Shown: positions 34,294 to 45,980 of the stretch, piece by piece
How positions within the stretch are numbered: the stretch's first letter is position 1
How the letters are laid out: every line of letters begins with the position of its first letter
Assembly (NCBI GenBank): GCA_014529385.2
Contig: CM043962.1
Coordinates: 51,285,405 to 51,349,404, forward strand
Direction of reading: 5' to 3'
Origin: Adiantum capillus-veneris
Taxonomy: Eukaryota > Streptophyta > Polypodiopsida > Polypodiales > Pteridaceae
DNA: 64,000 nt
The notes under the pieces: generated by a model
The model's input: only the letters and a program-made list of their open reading frames with translations
The model's database searches: none
What the model was told of the DNA's origin: nothing
Program-made: the position numbers and the translations under genes

Positions 34294-34557
34294 TTTTCCC
34301 AAAAAAATATCATCATCTTCATTAGATTCTATGTCTTGAAGTTTATGTAAAATCATGCATGCATATCTCCTATTTTGCCCTACTAAAAATCTCTATTAAT
34401 GATAAGTCCTTTCTAAGGAAATTGCTAGGATACTAGCATCCAACTATGCATCGGCTTCACATACTTGTTCGCAAAGAGAAGGGTACTAGCCAGAGTTGTA
34501 CTTTGCCACCATAGTAGTGCACACCCTTGTCGACACATTCCCCTTTCTAAGAGGCAC

Positions 34558-34560
<3 letters not shown>

Positions 34561-34608
<48 letters not shown>
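34561..34608. repeat. (AG)24 microsatellite
   Basis: 48 bp of uninterrupted AG. Confidence 0.95.
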
Positions 34609-34611
<3 letters not shown>

Positions 34612-34789
34612 ATAAGGCCACAAAAAAAATAGATAGGCTCCACATGCTTGGAGAGGCACAGATAATTGTGATCAACTTCAACGTCCTAATGTAATGCTCC
34701 AAAATTTGAATTTTTTTTGGAAGAAAAATGAATGAGCAATTTCTACTAGGGCAATTGGTGCCCACAAAAAAAGGTACAAATTTGAACAA

Positions 34790-35890
34790 TGGCTATTATT
34801 TTGGTGGAATATGCTCGGTTTTTTGTTTGCTCAAAAAAACTTGCTCGGTGTTTAGTAAAACTCTCATCTCCCAAGTTTCATTTGCCAAAATCAAGTTATA
34901 CTCAAATTTCATTGCTTGCTCCCACTTCCCGCTATCTCTTGTTTGATTAACCTCGTGGTAGCAGGTAGGCTCTCCATAGTAAGTGACAAACAAAGAGTCT
35001 AACCCGTGATGAAAATGCTCAAGGACACAAGAGACTCACATAGATCTCCTCACTGCTTGACTTTTGGACTCTGATCTCTCTTGAGTAGAGGCACTACTAG
35101 TGGTAGGACCAACACTAGTAGACTGAGCTAGTTGTTTAGTTTCAATGGAGGTTACGTCCTTGAATTTGACCTTGCAATACTTAAACTCTTTGATACGGTG
35201 TTTGTGCATCTTAAACTCATTGAAGATAACCTATGAGCTGCAAATGCCTTTCTAGATTCTAGGTTCTAGAGAGGATAGCCCATCTCTCCATCTACACCAT
35301 AGTCAATCAAGATGCATTTGTATGATTTAGGATCTAGCTTTTTGTGTAGCTCTTTAGGGACATGTGAGAATGCCTTACAGCCAGACACACATAATTTGTC
35401 GTAGTTTGGATTCTTGCCATTCCACGTCGCCTATGGAATCTTATAATTTAATGGCGTACTATTGATACTGTAGACAATGGTCATAACAGCCTCTCCCCAA
35501 AACTTTCACGATAAGTTTGCCATAGACAACAAGGATGTGACTCTCTCTTGGATTTTTCTATTCATATGCTTAGCAATACATTTTGAGTAGATGTGTAGGG
35601 CACAATAAATTGTTGTCTAATATCTCTTTTGCTACAAAATTCTTGAACTCGGTGGAGATGCAATCTCCTCTATTGCCAATGCACAAAGCCTCAACGTCTT
35701 GCCCGATTGGTTCTCTACCATTGCAAGGAATTTTTGAGACGTAGAAAAGATTTTGTCTTTCCTCTTCAAAAGGTAGATCCATACCTTTAAATTAAAGTCA
35801 TCTATGAATGTTAGAAAATATAATCCCCCCTAAAGATGTATGCGAAATAGGCCCACATAGACCACTATGTACCAAGTCTAGATGATCTCC
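34790..35890 (-). pseudogene. Copia D integrase to RT-start relic
   Basis: On the minus strand from 35890: LDLVHSGLCGPISHTSLGG (integrase start), CIGNRGDCISTEFKNFVAKE, NRKIQERVTSLLSMANLS, WGEAVMTIVYSINSTPLNYK, a PKELHKKLDPKSYKCIL segment, then near 34990 FVTYYGEPTCYHEVNQTRD, the region just before RT. Several stops and shifts are present and the RT core is missing. It directly follows an RT fragment of Copia C, an order opposite to a normal Copia element. Confidence 0.8.
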
Positions 35891-35934
35891 TAACTCTTGA
35901 TTCAAATTCTGATTTAAGGGCATCACAATCAACT

Positions 35935-36100
35935 TACAATCATCCATACCATATTTTTTCAACATGTCCAAGGCATATTGTATTTGTGACAGCCATACAC
36001 ACTCTTCTGTTCAATGCTCAAGAAAATCGCAAGTCTCCCAAGTTCTTCATCTCAAAGTCCTACATAAGTAGAGCATGTACACCCTCTACTTCAGCCATAT
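35935..36100 (-). pseudogene. Copia C RT fragment left of G2
   Basis: Minus strand: EVEGVHALLM, DFEMKNLGDLRF, then in shifted frame YALDMLKKYGMDDCKLIVMP. This is the RT segment that follows YVDD in Copia elements. The YVDD codons themselves are absent at the junction with G2. Confidence 0.75.
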
Positions 36101-37651
36101 TTTCTCATGTTAAACTGATCATTTAATATGGGGAAGTGCCAGGGGAGAAAAAGGTAGAATATTGGTTAAGCTAGCAGACCGGCCACAGTAGGGATCCAAA
36201 GGAGGGAAAATAGGGATCCAAAGGGGGGGCCATCTGAAAAAGAGCCATGTGCAACAATGGGCTAAAAAGACCCTAAGGTTCAGCCCATTAAGACTTCCAA
36301 AATGCTAAGGTTCCAAAATTCAAAGGTTGTGTCCAAAGGTCAACCATGGGGGGAATTGGATGCTTTGTGTCTAACCCAAAAGTCTTTACAAATCCCTACA
36401 AAGGAGGGGGCGATCCTTGCTTGTAGGGGATGAGAGAGAAAGTCACACACACACACAAGCTCCCTTTACACAAAGGGAATGAGGGACACATGTCAGCTCC
36501 CTAGGCCAGATGCCCACAAGGTGTACCCAATTCCTATTGGATGGCCTTGGAGGTGGACCAATGAGAATTAGGCTAGAGTAAATCTAGTTTAATTAATTTA
36601 AAAACACTTAATAAAAGAACCAATGAGAATTAAGCCCTCTAGAAGACTATTGGACAGCCTCCCTAGGGGTCCAATGAGCATTCAGTAGCCCAATGGCTTG
36701 CCCGATTCCTATTGGCCAGAAGGCAAAGGGGTCCAATGAGAGTTTAGTTGAATTATTAAATTACCTAAATCTCTCACAAAAGGGGAAAGGGGGACACATG
36801 TCACAAGGCTGTCACTTATGCTGCTTAACTGTCATTGGCTAACCCTAGGGAGGTCCAATGAGAGGGTAGCATGAGCAACTAGTAAGGGGGGTCGACCAAG
36901 AGAGAGAGGGGGCTGATTTTTGCAAGGCATTATCACACACACACTCACACAATCTCATGTGAAAAGTAAAGAAGACTCTCTCTCCTTCTCAAGCTTTAAT
37001 GGAAAGCTTATCACCTACTCCAAGCTTGTGAGAAGGGAGGCTTACACCAACAACTCTTGGATTTGTGATGCAAATCCAACCAAGAGCCAAGCTTCAATGC
37101 ATGCTCATCTCCTCTACCATGCTAATTACTAAGCTAAGCTATGCTAATATGAGTGATTATGTGAGGAGATGTACAACTTTCTCGTAAGAATACTCCTTCT
37201 TCCTCTCAATCTACTCTCATACCCCGCTAGCTCTCACCATCTTCGAAGGTGTGTGAGGTCTTGGGTCTAAGATCGGAGACAATTGATGTTGTGGTTGATA
37301 AGTGTTTTGCTTGGTGCATGAAGCTTTCATCTTCATTGCACTAGCTAGTCTTGAAGGAACACAAAGAATTGTATTGTACAATGTCTCTCTTGATGGGAGA
37401 AACCATAATACAAAGCCTTTTGGAGGGGGCACAGGCTCCATGTAAATCCGGTCCTCAACTATTGTCAATAGCTTAATTTCTCTCTCTTTTGAAAGTACTT
37501 TCGATGCTATCTAACTAGGTGTTATGCTTTTTGTTGCTCTCTCCACCCAAGCACTCTTGTAATTCTCATTAGGAATCTATTCTAATGAAATGCCCACTAT
37601 GTTCATGCTAATTTCTGCTACACACAAGTTTTTAGGCCATTAAATGTTACA
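36101..37651 (+). repeat. 5' LTR of G2 (5'-truncated)
   Basis: Aligns with the G1 LTR from TTTCTCAT onward and ends AAATGTTACA. The primer-binding-site variant TGGTATCACAGC follows at 37653-37664. Confidence 0.88.
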
Positions 37652-38036
37652 TTGGTATCACAGCACAAGGTTTCTCTTTTCTTGCTCAAGAAGGGAGGTC
37701 CTCAAGCTAGCTATAAATGGTTGGTATTATTAATTGCCTGTGAGTAAGTAGAATAGGGATTTTTCAGCCTTGCAGTGCGCCTGCCTTTGTGCAGTTAACG
37801 GGGCATCACCGTCGAGAGCTATGGTCTTAATAGTGGAGTCCTACGGGGCTTGCCTACGACTTAACCACTATTGAGCTATTAGAAGCTTGACAGGAGCCGG
37901 TGCACCCTCTCTTCTATTCCTTGCAATTAATGGTATTCGAGCCACAGGTACAGTAGCTTGAGTGCTTTTTCTAAAGGGGTAAAGAGGAGTAGCAACTAGG
38001 GCTTGAAGTGCCAAAGTACACCTAAAAGTTGTTAGA

Positions 38037-41000
38037 ATGGCTGACAATAGTAAAGAGAGTGAAATTAATGTTGATAGCTTTGATTTTGCTAATGAGCAAG
38101 CTACTAATGATGCCCCGATGCTTGTTAACTATATTGTTTCTAGGCTTCAACAAGCCATGGGCAATCCATCTCTCCAAAGTGAAGTGCAACGGCAGCTCTG
38201 TGCTCATGGAATTCTCCAAGCTCACCACCATGACGAGAGAACACCTAGGAAGCCTCCTTGTGAGACTTCCAAAAGAGGTCTCTCTCCGATTCGGGAAGAA
38301 GAAGAGAATCCATACGAAGGGCTCAAGAATTTACTTCTTGACGATGCATCTCCTTCCCAAAGGAGAACTCAAGAGCCTCCACCGAAGGAACGAGAAAGAA
38401 GTGAGTCTCCCGCCACCTCGGCGGAGATGGCTCCACGAAGACGGCAGGCTAAACGCTCTCCATCACCACCAAAGCGGAGAAGACCATCGCACCCTTCTCC
38501 ACACCATAATTCAAAGAGGGATGATAAAAAGCAAGAGAAGAAAAAGGCGAGAAAGAGGACACCCTCTTCTCCATCTTCTTCATCCTCTTCCTCTTATGAA
38601 AGTGATGGTGAAGACGACGAAGATCAAGACAAGAAAAAGGCGAGAAAGAGGTCACCGTCTTCTCCACCTTCCTCAAATTCTTCACCTTCTGAAGAAAGTG
38701 ACGGTGCAACCTTTGAACCATCAAAAAGAAAAGGCCATAGGAAATCCTATGCCGCATGGAAGAGGCCGTCCAAGCTCAAGAAGTTCAAAGAGGGAGGGAA
38801 GAGCATCTCTTTCCTTACCTATGATGTCACCTTTGGTGCTACGGACAAAGTCTTGGCCTTTATCCAACAATTTGATGCGGCATTCGGAGATGAGGGCTTC
38901 ACGGAGACCTCTAAGCTACACCATGTATCTATGCACTTTCAAAAGTCCGCCAGGCAATGGTGGTCTAGCCTACGAGCCAACGGTGAAGCTCCACGAACAT
39001 GGAAATCTTTAAGAGCTTCCATTATGAAGCAGTTTTTGGCCACCGATGCCAAAGACAAAGTACTCACCGAATGGCGAATATGTAGACAAGTTTTGGGACC
39101 TACAACTCAAAGCCATTGTCTTCAAAAAGTTGGATTTTGGAGAGCAAAAGCAACAATTTTGTGCGGGCTTAACCGAAGAAATAGCGGAGTATGTCAACTC
39201 CCAAAGGCCACGTACCATATCGGTGGTAATACACCACCAAACGGGGTCTAAAAGAAATAATAAGCCCACGGAAAACAAGAGTTCCAACAAGCCTAAGGGG
39301 AAGGACAATGTCCAAAAGTCTCCTAAGGGCAACTCCAACAAAGCTAAAGAGAAGGGAGTTTACAAAGGTAAAAACAAACTCTCTCCTGAAGAGCTTGAGC
39401 GTTATCGCAAGGATAACCGGTGTTTCAAATGCAGCGAACAAGGGCATGCGTACCGCGCTTGTCCCCAAAATAACAACCGCCAAGATCCTCCTAGAGCTAC
39501 CTTGGTTGAAATCCAAGAGGAGGAGATTTACCAAACTCACCACTAAGGATCTCCTCTATGCCATGCTTGGGGAAAGGTAAGAGAACATGATGCTTTTATT
39601 CTCTTTGACCCTGGTTCTACTCACAATTTTATATCTATAGAGTTGGCCACCAAGCTAGGCATACAAGCCTACGAGATGGGAGATGTCCTACCCGTAGACA
39701 GTGCTTTCAAGGGGCAAGAAGCTTCAGTCACTCCCTTAATCGGGAAATTGAGGCTTCATGTCCAAAGCTATGTGGACAAAGAGGACTTCTTTATCTCTCC
39801 TCTCAAGCATGAGGATGTAATCCTAGGGGCACCATGGTTTGACCGCCTGGCTGCCAATGTTAAATTCCCTGAAAGGAGAATCTCCTTTAAGTTCAGGGAA
39901 AAAGACATGTATATAGATGCTAAGGAAATGGGTAACACTATCCCCATTGTACATACACCAGCTTTCAACAAGTCAATAAAGAGCTCTATTTCCATGTACA
40001 TGATTTTTGTTAAAGATTCTCAAAATGAACCTAATGCTTTAGCAAAAGAAAATAAAAGCAACCAAAAGGAATTAGAGTTATCCAATTTTCTCAAGGGGTT
40101 TCAAGATGTCTTTATTGACAACATCCCTTGTGAGCCACCTCCTAAACGAGGTAATGATGACCATGCAATTGAACTTCTTCTAGGAAGTTCACCGCCTAAC
40201 AAACCTCCTTATAGAGTTTCTCAAGCTCAACAAGAGGAGATTATGCGGCAAGTGCATGAGTTAGTTGAGAAGGGCATGGTTAGGCCTAGCTCATCTCCAT
40301 TTTTCTCACCTGTGCTATTAGTGCAAAAGAAAGACAGCACATATCGTATGTGTGTCGACTATAGAGCACTAAATAGGATCACTATCAAGAATAGGTTTCC
40401 CCTTCCACAGGTAGAAGACCTATTTGACAAGCTACAAGGATCGACCTACTTCAGTAGGATTGACCTAAAAAGTGGCTATCATCAAATAAGGATAGTTGAT
40501 CAAGACATTGTAAAGACCGCATTTCGCACCACATTTGGTCTTTACGAATAGATTGTCATGCCTTTTGGCTTGACCAATGCACTAGCCACATTCAACTGCT
40601 TGATGGAGAAGCTGTTCAGGCCTCATCGAACCTTCACTGGAGTGTTCTTTGATAATATTATCATCTACTCTAATTCATTAGATGAACACAAGCAACACCT
40701 CCAGGTAATATTTCAAGTTTTAAGAGAGAATAAACTTTATGTTAATCGAAAGAAAGGTGAATTTTTCTTGCAAGAGATTTAGTATTTAGGTCACATTATC
40801 TCTCAAGATGGCATCCAAATGGATCCATCAAAGTTAGAGGTAATAAAAGGATGGCCTAAACCAAAGAATCTTCATGAACTAAGAAGCTTTATAGGTATGT
40901 GTGCATACTATAGACGCTTCATAGAAAAATTCTCATAAATTGCGGGACCATTACATGACCTAACAAAGAAAAGTGTTAGGTATACATGGTCTGCTAAGGA

Positions 41001-42282
41001 GAACAATGCTTTCGAAAAGCTTAAAGAAAAGCTTATCTCTCAACCTGTGCTTACACTACCAGATCTCTCAAAACCATTTGAAGTCCAATGTGATGCTTAT
41101 GGTGATTGCCTTGGAGCTATTTTGCTTCAAGAAGGGCACGCCATAGGCTATGAAAGTCGAAGGCTCCACCCTGTCGAGCAAGCTCTAGGCATATATGAAA
41201 AGGAACTCCTTGCAGTTCTACATGCCTTAGACTCATGGAAGCACTATTTATTGGGGACTCCTTTCATTCTGCGAACGGATCCCCAAAGTCTTAAGTACTT
41301 CATGACGCAGACCAAGCTCTCCGACAAACAAATGAGGTGGGCAAATGTCCTTTCGCAATTTCATTTTCATATTGCTCACATTGCTGGCAAGCATAATCAA
41401 GTAGCAGATGCACTCTCAAGACGGCTGAGAGTGAATGCGGTTTCCATAGCAACTCACAATGATCTATCTTCAATGATAGATGAGTATGCTATTGATCCCG
41501 ATTTTAGAGATGTGATTTCAGCCCTTGCATTAGGGAAGAAAGAAGAACCATTTACTTTACAAGATGGTTATCTTCTCTATGGCAATAGACTATGCGTTAC
41601 TAACTCACTACGTGAGAAAGTAATGTATGAATCTCATGCTCCTCCATATGCGGGGCATAGAGGGATTCAGTCTACCTTAAAGGGAATTGAAACATATTTC
41701 TTTTGGCCTACCATGAAAGTGAACATACAAGAGTATGTTTCTAAATGTGTGGTATGCCAAAAGACAAAATTTGATAGAGGGAAGCAACCTGGATTGCTTC
41801 AACCCTTGCCAATTTCTAATTCACCATGGGAGAGCATATCCATGGATTTTATCTTTGGATTGCCTAAGTCTATTTATGGGAATACAGGAATATGGACGAT
41901 AGTTGACAGGTTTAGTAAACAAGCTCATTTTATACCTGTCAAAAAGACTATCAAAGCCCATCAAATGGCAACCCTCTTCATTTCACAAATTTTCAAGTAC
42001 CATGGCTTGCCAATGTCCATAGTGTCGGATAGAGATCCTAGAATCACCAGTAATTTCTGGAAGGGTCTCTTTGAGAATTTAGGGACAAGGCTAAACTTAT
42101 CTTTGGCCTATCATCCACAAACTGATGGCCAAAGTGAAATAGCTAACCTAACAATTCTCGATCTACTAAAAGCCTATGTAATGGAAGTAGATCAAAGATC
42201 CCAATGGGAGAAGTACTTACCCTTAGTGGACTATGCTTACAATAACACCGTACATACTTCCACAGGAAAAGAACCTTTCTTT
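38037..42282 (+). pseudogene. G2 gag-pol, truncated and stop-ridden
   Basis: Gag starts at ATG 38037 and is open for about 340 codons: a Lys/Arg/Ser-rich domain with repeated KKKARKR blocks, then the Gag core with ARQWWSSL. A 35-bp deletion relative to G1 near 39075 shifts the frame. The zinc knuckle reads CFKCSEQGHAYRAC. Protease [11 protein letters not shown], RNase H and integrase follow. RT carries three nonsense changes relative to G1: TAC to TAG at about 40549, CAG to TAG at about 40780 and CAA to TAA at about 40936. The catalytic FFDDI is FFDNI, so an Asp is also lost. Integrase keeps VSDRDPRITSNF and TDGQSE but ends at 42282 by deletion. Confidence 0.9.
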
Positions 42283-43552
42283 ACAAATCCCTACATAGGA
42301 GGGGGCGAGCCTTGCTTGTAGGGGATGAGAGAGAAAGTCACACACACACACACACACAAGCTCCCTTTACACAAAGGGAATGAGGGACACATGTCAGCTC
42401 CCTAGGCCAAATTCCCACAAGGTGTACCCAATTCCTATAGGATGGCCTTGGAGGTGGACCAGTGAAAATTAGGCTAGAGTAAATCTAGTTTAATTAATTT
42501 AAAAACACTTAATAAAAGAACCAATGAGAATTAAGCCCTCTAGAAGACTATTGGACAGTCTCCCAAGGGGTCCAATGAGCATTCAGCAGCCCAATGGCTT
42601 GCCTGATTCCTATTGGCCAGGAGGCAAAGGGGTCCAATGAGAGTTTAGTTGAATTATTAAATTACCTAAAGCTCTCACAAAAGGGTAAAGGGGAACACAT
42701 GTCAGAAGGCTGTCACTTATGCTGCTTAATTGTCATTGGCTAACCCTAGGGAGGTCCAATGAGAGGGTAGCATGAGCAAATAGCAAGGGGGGTCGACCAA
42801 GAGAGAGAGGGGGCTGATTTTTGCAAGGCATTATCACACACACACTCACACAATCTCATGTGTGAAGTAAAGAAGACTCTCTCTCCTTCTCAAGCTTTAA
42901 TGGAAAGTTTATCACCTACTCCAAGCTTGTGAGAAGGGAGGCCTACACCAACAACTCTTGGCTTTGTGATGCAAATCCAACCAAGAGCCAAGCTTCAATG
43001 CATGCTCATCTCCTCTACCATGCTAATTACTAAGCTAAGCTATGCTAATATGAGTGATTATGTGAGGAGATGTACATCTTTCTCGTAAGAATACTCCTTC
43101 TTCCTCTCAATCTACTCTCATACCCCGCTAGCTCTCACCATCTTCGAAGGTGTGTGAGGTCTTGGGTCTGAGATCGAAGACAATTGATGTTGTGGTTGAG
43201 AAGTGTTTTGCTTGGTGCATGAAGCTTTCATCTTCATTGCACTAGCTAGTCTTGAAGGAACACAAAGAATTGTATTGTACAATGTCTCTCTTGATGGTAG
43301 AAACCATAATACAAAGTCTTTTGGAGGGGGGACTGGCTCCATGTAAATCCGGTCCTCAACTGTTGTCAATAGCTTAATTTCTCTCTCTTTTGAAAGTATT
43401 TTTCATGCTATCTAACTAGGTGTTATGCTTTTTGTTGCTCTCTCCACCCAAGCACTCTTGTAATTCTCATTAGGAATCTATTCTAATGAAATGCCCACTA
43501 TGTTCATGCTAATTTCCGCTACACACAAGTTTTTAGGCCATTAAATGTTACA
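42283..43552 (+). repeat. 3' LTR fragment of G2
   Basis: Begins at CTTTACAAATCCCTACA, matching 36383 of the 5' LTR, and ends AAATGTTACA. A CTTT microhomology is present at the deletion junction. Confidence 0.88.
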
Positions 43553-43769
43553 CATATCACCACAATTCCTCCCTCATTCTTTTGCACATATAATGAATGA
43601 TCTGATTAGACATTTCAAAGCCCAATGAAATGAGGAATGCCACAATTCTCTCATACCAAGCTCTAGGTGCTTTCTTCAACCCACACAATGCTTTCTTTGA
43701 CTTGCATACAAGGTTACATAGTAAAAAATTCATGGCCAATCTTGAGCCGGAATATTCCTTTTTGCCAAA

Positions 43770-44199
43770 ATATTATGGCTGCAGAAAGTGGTCAAAAAAC
43801 GGCCGGTTGGTTGGCTGATTGTCCGGTGGCCAATAGTCAATGGCCAATGGATGATTTCAAGGTGAACTTGTCTTCTCAAGGGTGACAACACATGGGTGCA
43901 TTTGAGAGTCCAACTTGGACTTGTCTACACAAGGGCGGCTACACACAGCTGCCTCTCACGAGAGAGGGAAACCCTTTTGGCCTATAAAAGGAGGCCTCTT
44001 CTACACACAAAAGGCATTGTGGTGCATTGTGAAGTTGATGCAACAAGGTGTGTGTGAGGTGGTGAGAGTGAAACAAGGCGGGAGCTCCATCAAGGGTATA
44101 ATCCCTTTGTAACTTACTTCTTGTTTTAAGTACTAAAGACATTGAGTAGTTGCTTTCCCATGGATGTAGCCCACATTGGGTGAACCATGTATATTGTGT

Positions 44200-44249
<50 letters not shown>

Positions 44250-44329
44250 ATCTCTCGTGTGTGAAAATTATCTCTCTCCATTAAGTAAACTACTCTAATA
44301 TCTACTTAGCTACGTCCTATTTTCTAACA
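43770..44329 (+). repeat. Probable solo LTR in Copia C
   Basis: Non-coding DNA between two RT pieces. On the plus strand it contains a good TATA box (CCTATAAAAGGAGG near 43985) and ends TTTTCTAACA, LTR-like. The minus strand begins TGTTAGAAAATAGG. The left edge and a target duplication could not be fixed. Confidence 0.45.
44201..44247. repeat. (CT)n microsatellite
   Basis: 47 bp of CT dinucleotides inside the probable solo LTR. Confidence 0.95.
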
Positions 44330-45383
44330 ACCTTGTGGTTACTAATATACACAACTTCCTCCAAGTCTCCATTCAAAAAAGCATTCTTTACATCCATTTG
44401 TTTTAGCACCCATCCTACCACTGTAATAAACACACGGACAATAACCATCTTAGCTACGGGGTTGAATGTCTCCTCATGATCAATCCCATAAGTCTATGCA
44501 TAACCTTTGACCACAAGCCTGGACTTGTAATTGCTCACATATGATACTTCCTCTATTGTTGAAAAGGACATGTTCAGAAATTTTTCACCCTGCGTAGAAG
44601 AGTCTTCCTCAAGTTCCTTCTCTTCCACAATCAATTAGGACACCAAATTTGTAGATGACGAAGATGGATACTAGTCTTAAATTGTTTATGTTCTGGAGCC
44701 AACCCTCTCAGACATACTTCCACTTTGTCTCATCATCATTGATTTTAATACTAATCGATGCAAGTGACTCACATATGTTTTTTATCTTCAATGAATAGTC
44801 ATTGATGGACATGTTTTTCTTCTACACTGTATTTAGCTTAGTCTTCAATTGCAACTTCCTTGCCTTTGTGTTGGTCACATCCAACGACCTAAGGTGTCCC
44901 AAGCCTCCTTAGGATATGAGCATCTTGTATATGCCCAATCATAGTGTCCTGCACACTCACAAAAAGGCAGTACATGACCTTCCGAGCTCCCTGGTTCCAA
45001 TCTTTAAACATCTTTATTTGCACAACACTCACACCTTCCTCTAGTAATGGTGGTGTTATCTCATGCTCTCCATCAATGTAGTCCCAATAACCTTTGCCAA
45101 TAAGGAAATTGGTCATCATGAACTTTCAAGCATGAAAGTTGTTCTTGTCCAGCTTCTCACTGACCATCTGGTTAAGTCCATCATTGCTGGATGACATGTT
45201 TCCAACCCTAACTCCAAAATGGGGGTCGAAACGAATTCAAAATGGAAATTTAGTTGCACAATCTTAGTCCAAAGGACTGAATGGAACCCTGAGATGCACA
45301 ATCTCCAAAAGGAAACACCTCAATTGGAGATTGTCTAACAATGGCTCCCAGGAATCTTAAGACCGCTTTCTTTGTTGCTACCA

Positions 45384-45980
45384 TGTTAAGAGAGAGAAAA
45401 AGCGAGAGAGCTTGCACTCTTGCAAGCGCATGCACACACACACACACCCATCCACACACACACACACACACACAGAGATGGAGGCAGAACCTGTTTTTCT
45501 TCTTCTTCACGAACTCAAGAACAATACTTAAGGGAGAAATAACAACATAAAAGGGAACTAGTACAACGATTGCTAGTGAGTGAGGTGAATGGATAAGTGT
45601 AGACCTCTCAAGATAAGAGGTCTACAACACATAAGGGAGAAATAACAACATAAAAGGAAACTACTACAACGGTCTAGTGTAACCCGCTAGTGAGTGAGGT
45701 GAACGGATAAGTGTGTCATCACTCTGGTAGGTAGATCAACTTGATGTAGTATAAGTGTAGTATCACTGGCAAAGATATGCGTATCCACCAAAGCGTGTTA
45801 GTGATGATGACTATTGGTGGTATTCATCTACAGTCGTACATGTTGAGCTTGACATGTCAACAAAGAGATAGTTTGGAAGATGGGATGCATTATGCTTGCT
45901 TCATCGTGCCTTGATAGACTCCAAAGTGAATGAGGTTTCTTTATAATGCTTGTGAGAAATCTAGGGTTTCACACTTCACA
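45384..45980 (-). repeat. Possible 5' LTR of Copia C
   Basis: Reading minus, the interval ends ...TTAACA followed by TGGTAGCAACAAAG, the position and TGG start of a primer-binding site, about 190 bp before Gag. The far edge near TGTGTGAAGTGTG (about 45980) is a guess. Inside is a direct repeat: GGGAGAAATAACAACATAAAAGG at about 45531 and 45633, each followed by a TAGTGAGTGAGGTGAA copy (about 45574, 45690). A CA/CT-rich stretch lies at 45430-45475. Confidence 0.4.

Larger units (their letters stand above)
36101..43552 (+). mobile_element. Gypsy G2, defective relative of G1
   Basis: The same family as G1, inserted in the RT of Copia C. Its 5' LTR lacks the first 46 or so bases (no TG start). 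Its 3' part jumps from the integrase (codons TGKEPF) into the middle of the LTR near 42283, losing the integrase C-terminus, chromodomain, polypurine tract and start of the 3' LTR. CATAT is found at both edges (36096-36100, 43553-43557). This may be the target duplication, but the missing LTR start leaves room for coincidence. Confidence 0.88.
43553..45197 (-). pseudogene. Copia C gag and RT-start relic right of G2
   Basis: On the minus strand Gag starts at ATG 45197 (MSSSNDGLNQMVSEKLDKNN), with an in-frame stop, then MTNFLIGKGYWDYIDGEHE and WNQGARKVMYCLFVSVQDTM. A direct jump to RT follows near 44530 ([31 protein letters not shown]). An approximately 560-bp insert interrupts, then KKALCGLKKAPRAWYERI and QIIHY near 43700, up to G2. 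Protease and integrase are missing between Gag and RT. Downstream RT lies at 35935-36100 across G2. Confidence 0.8.
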
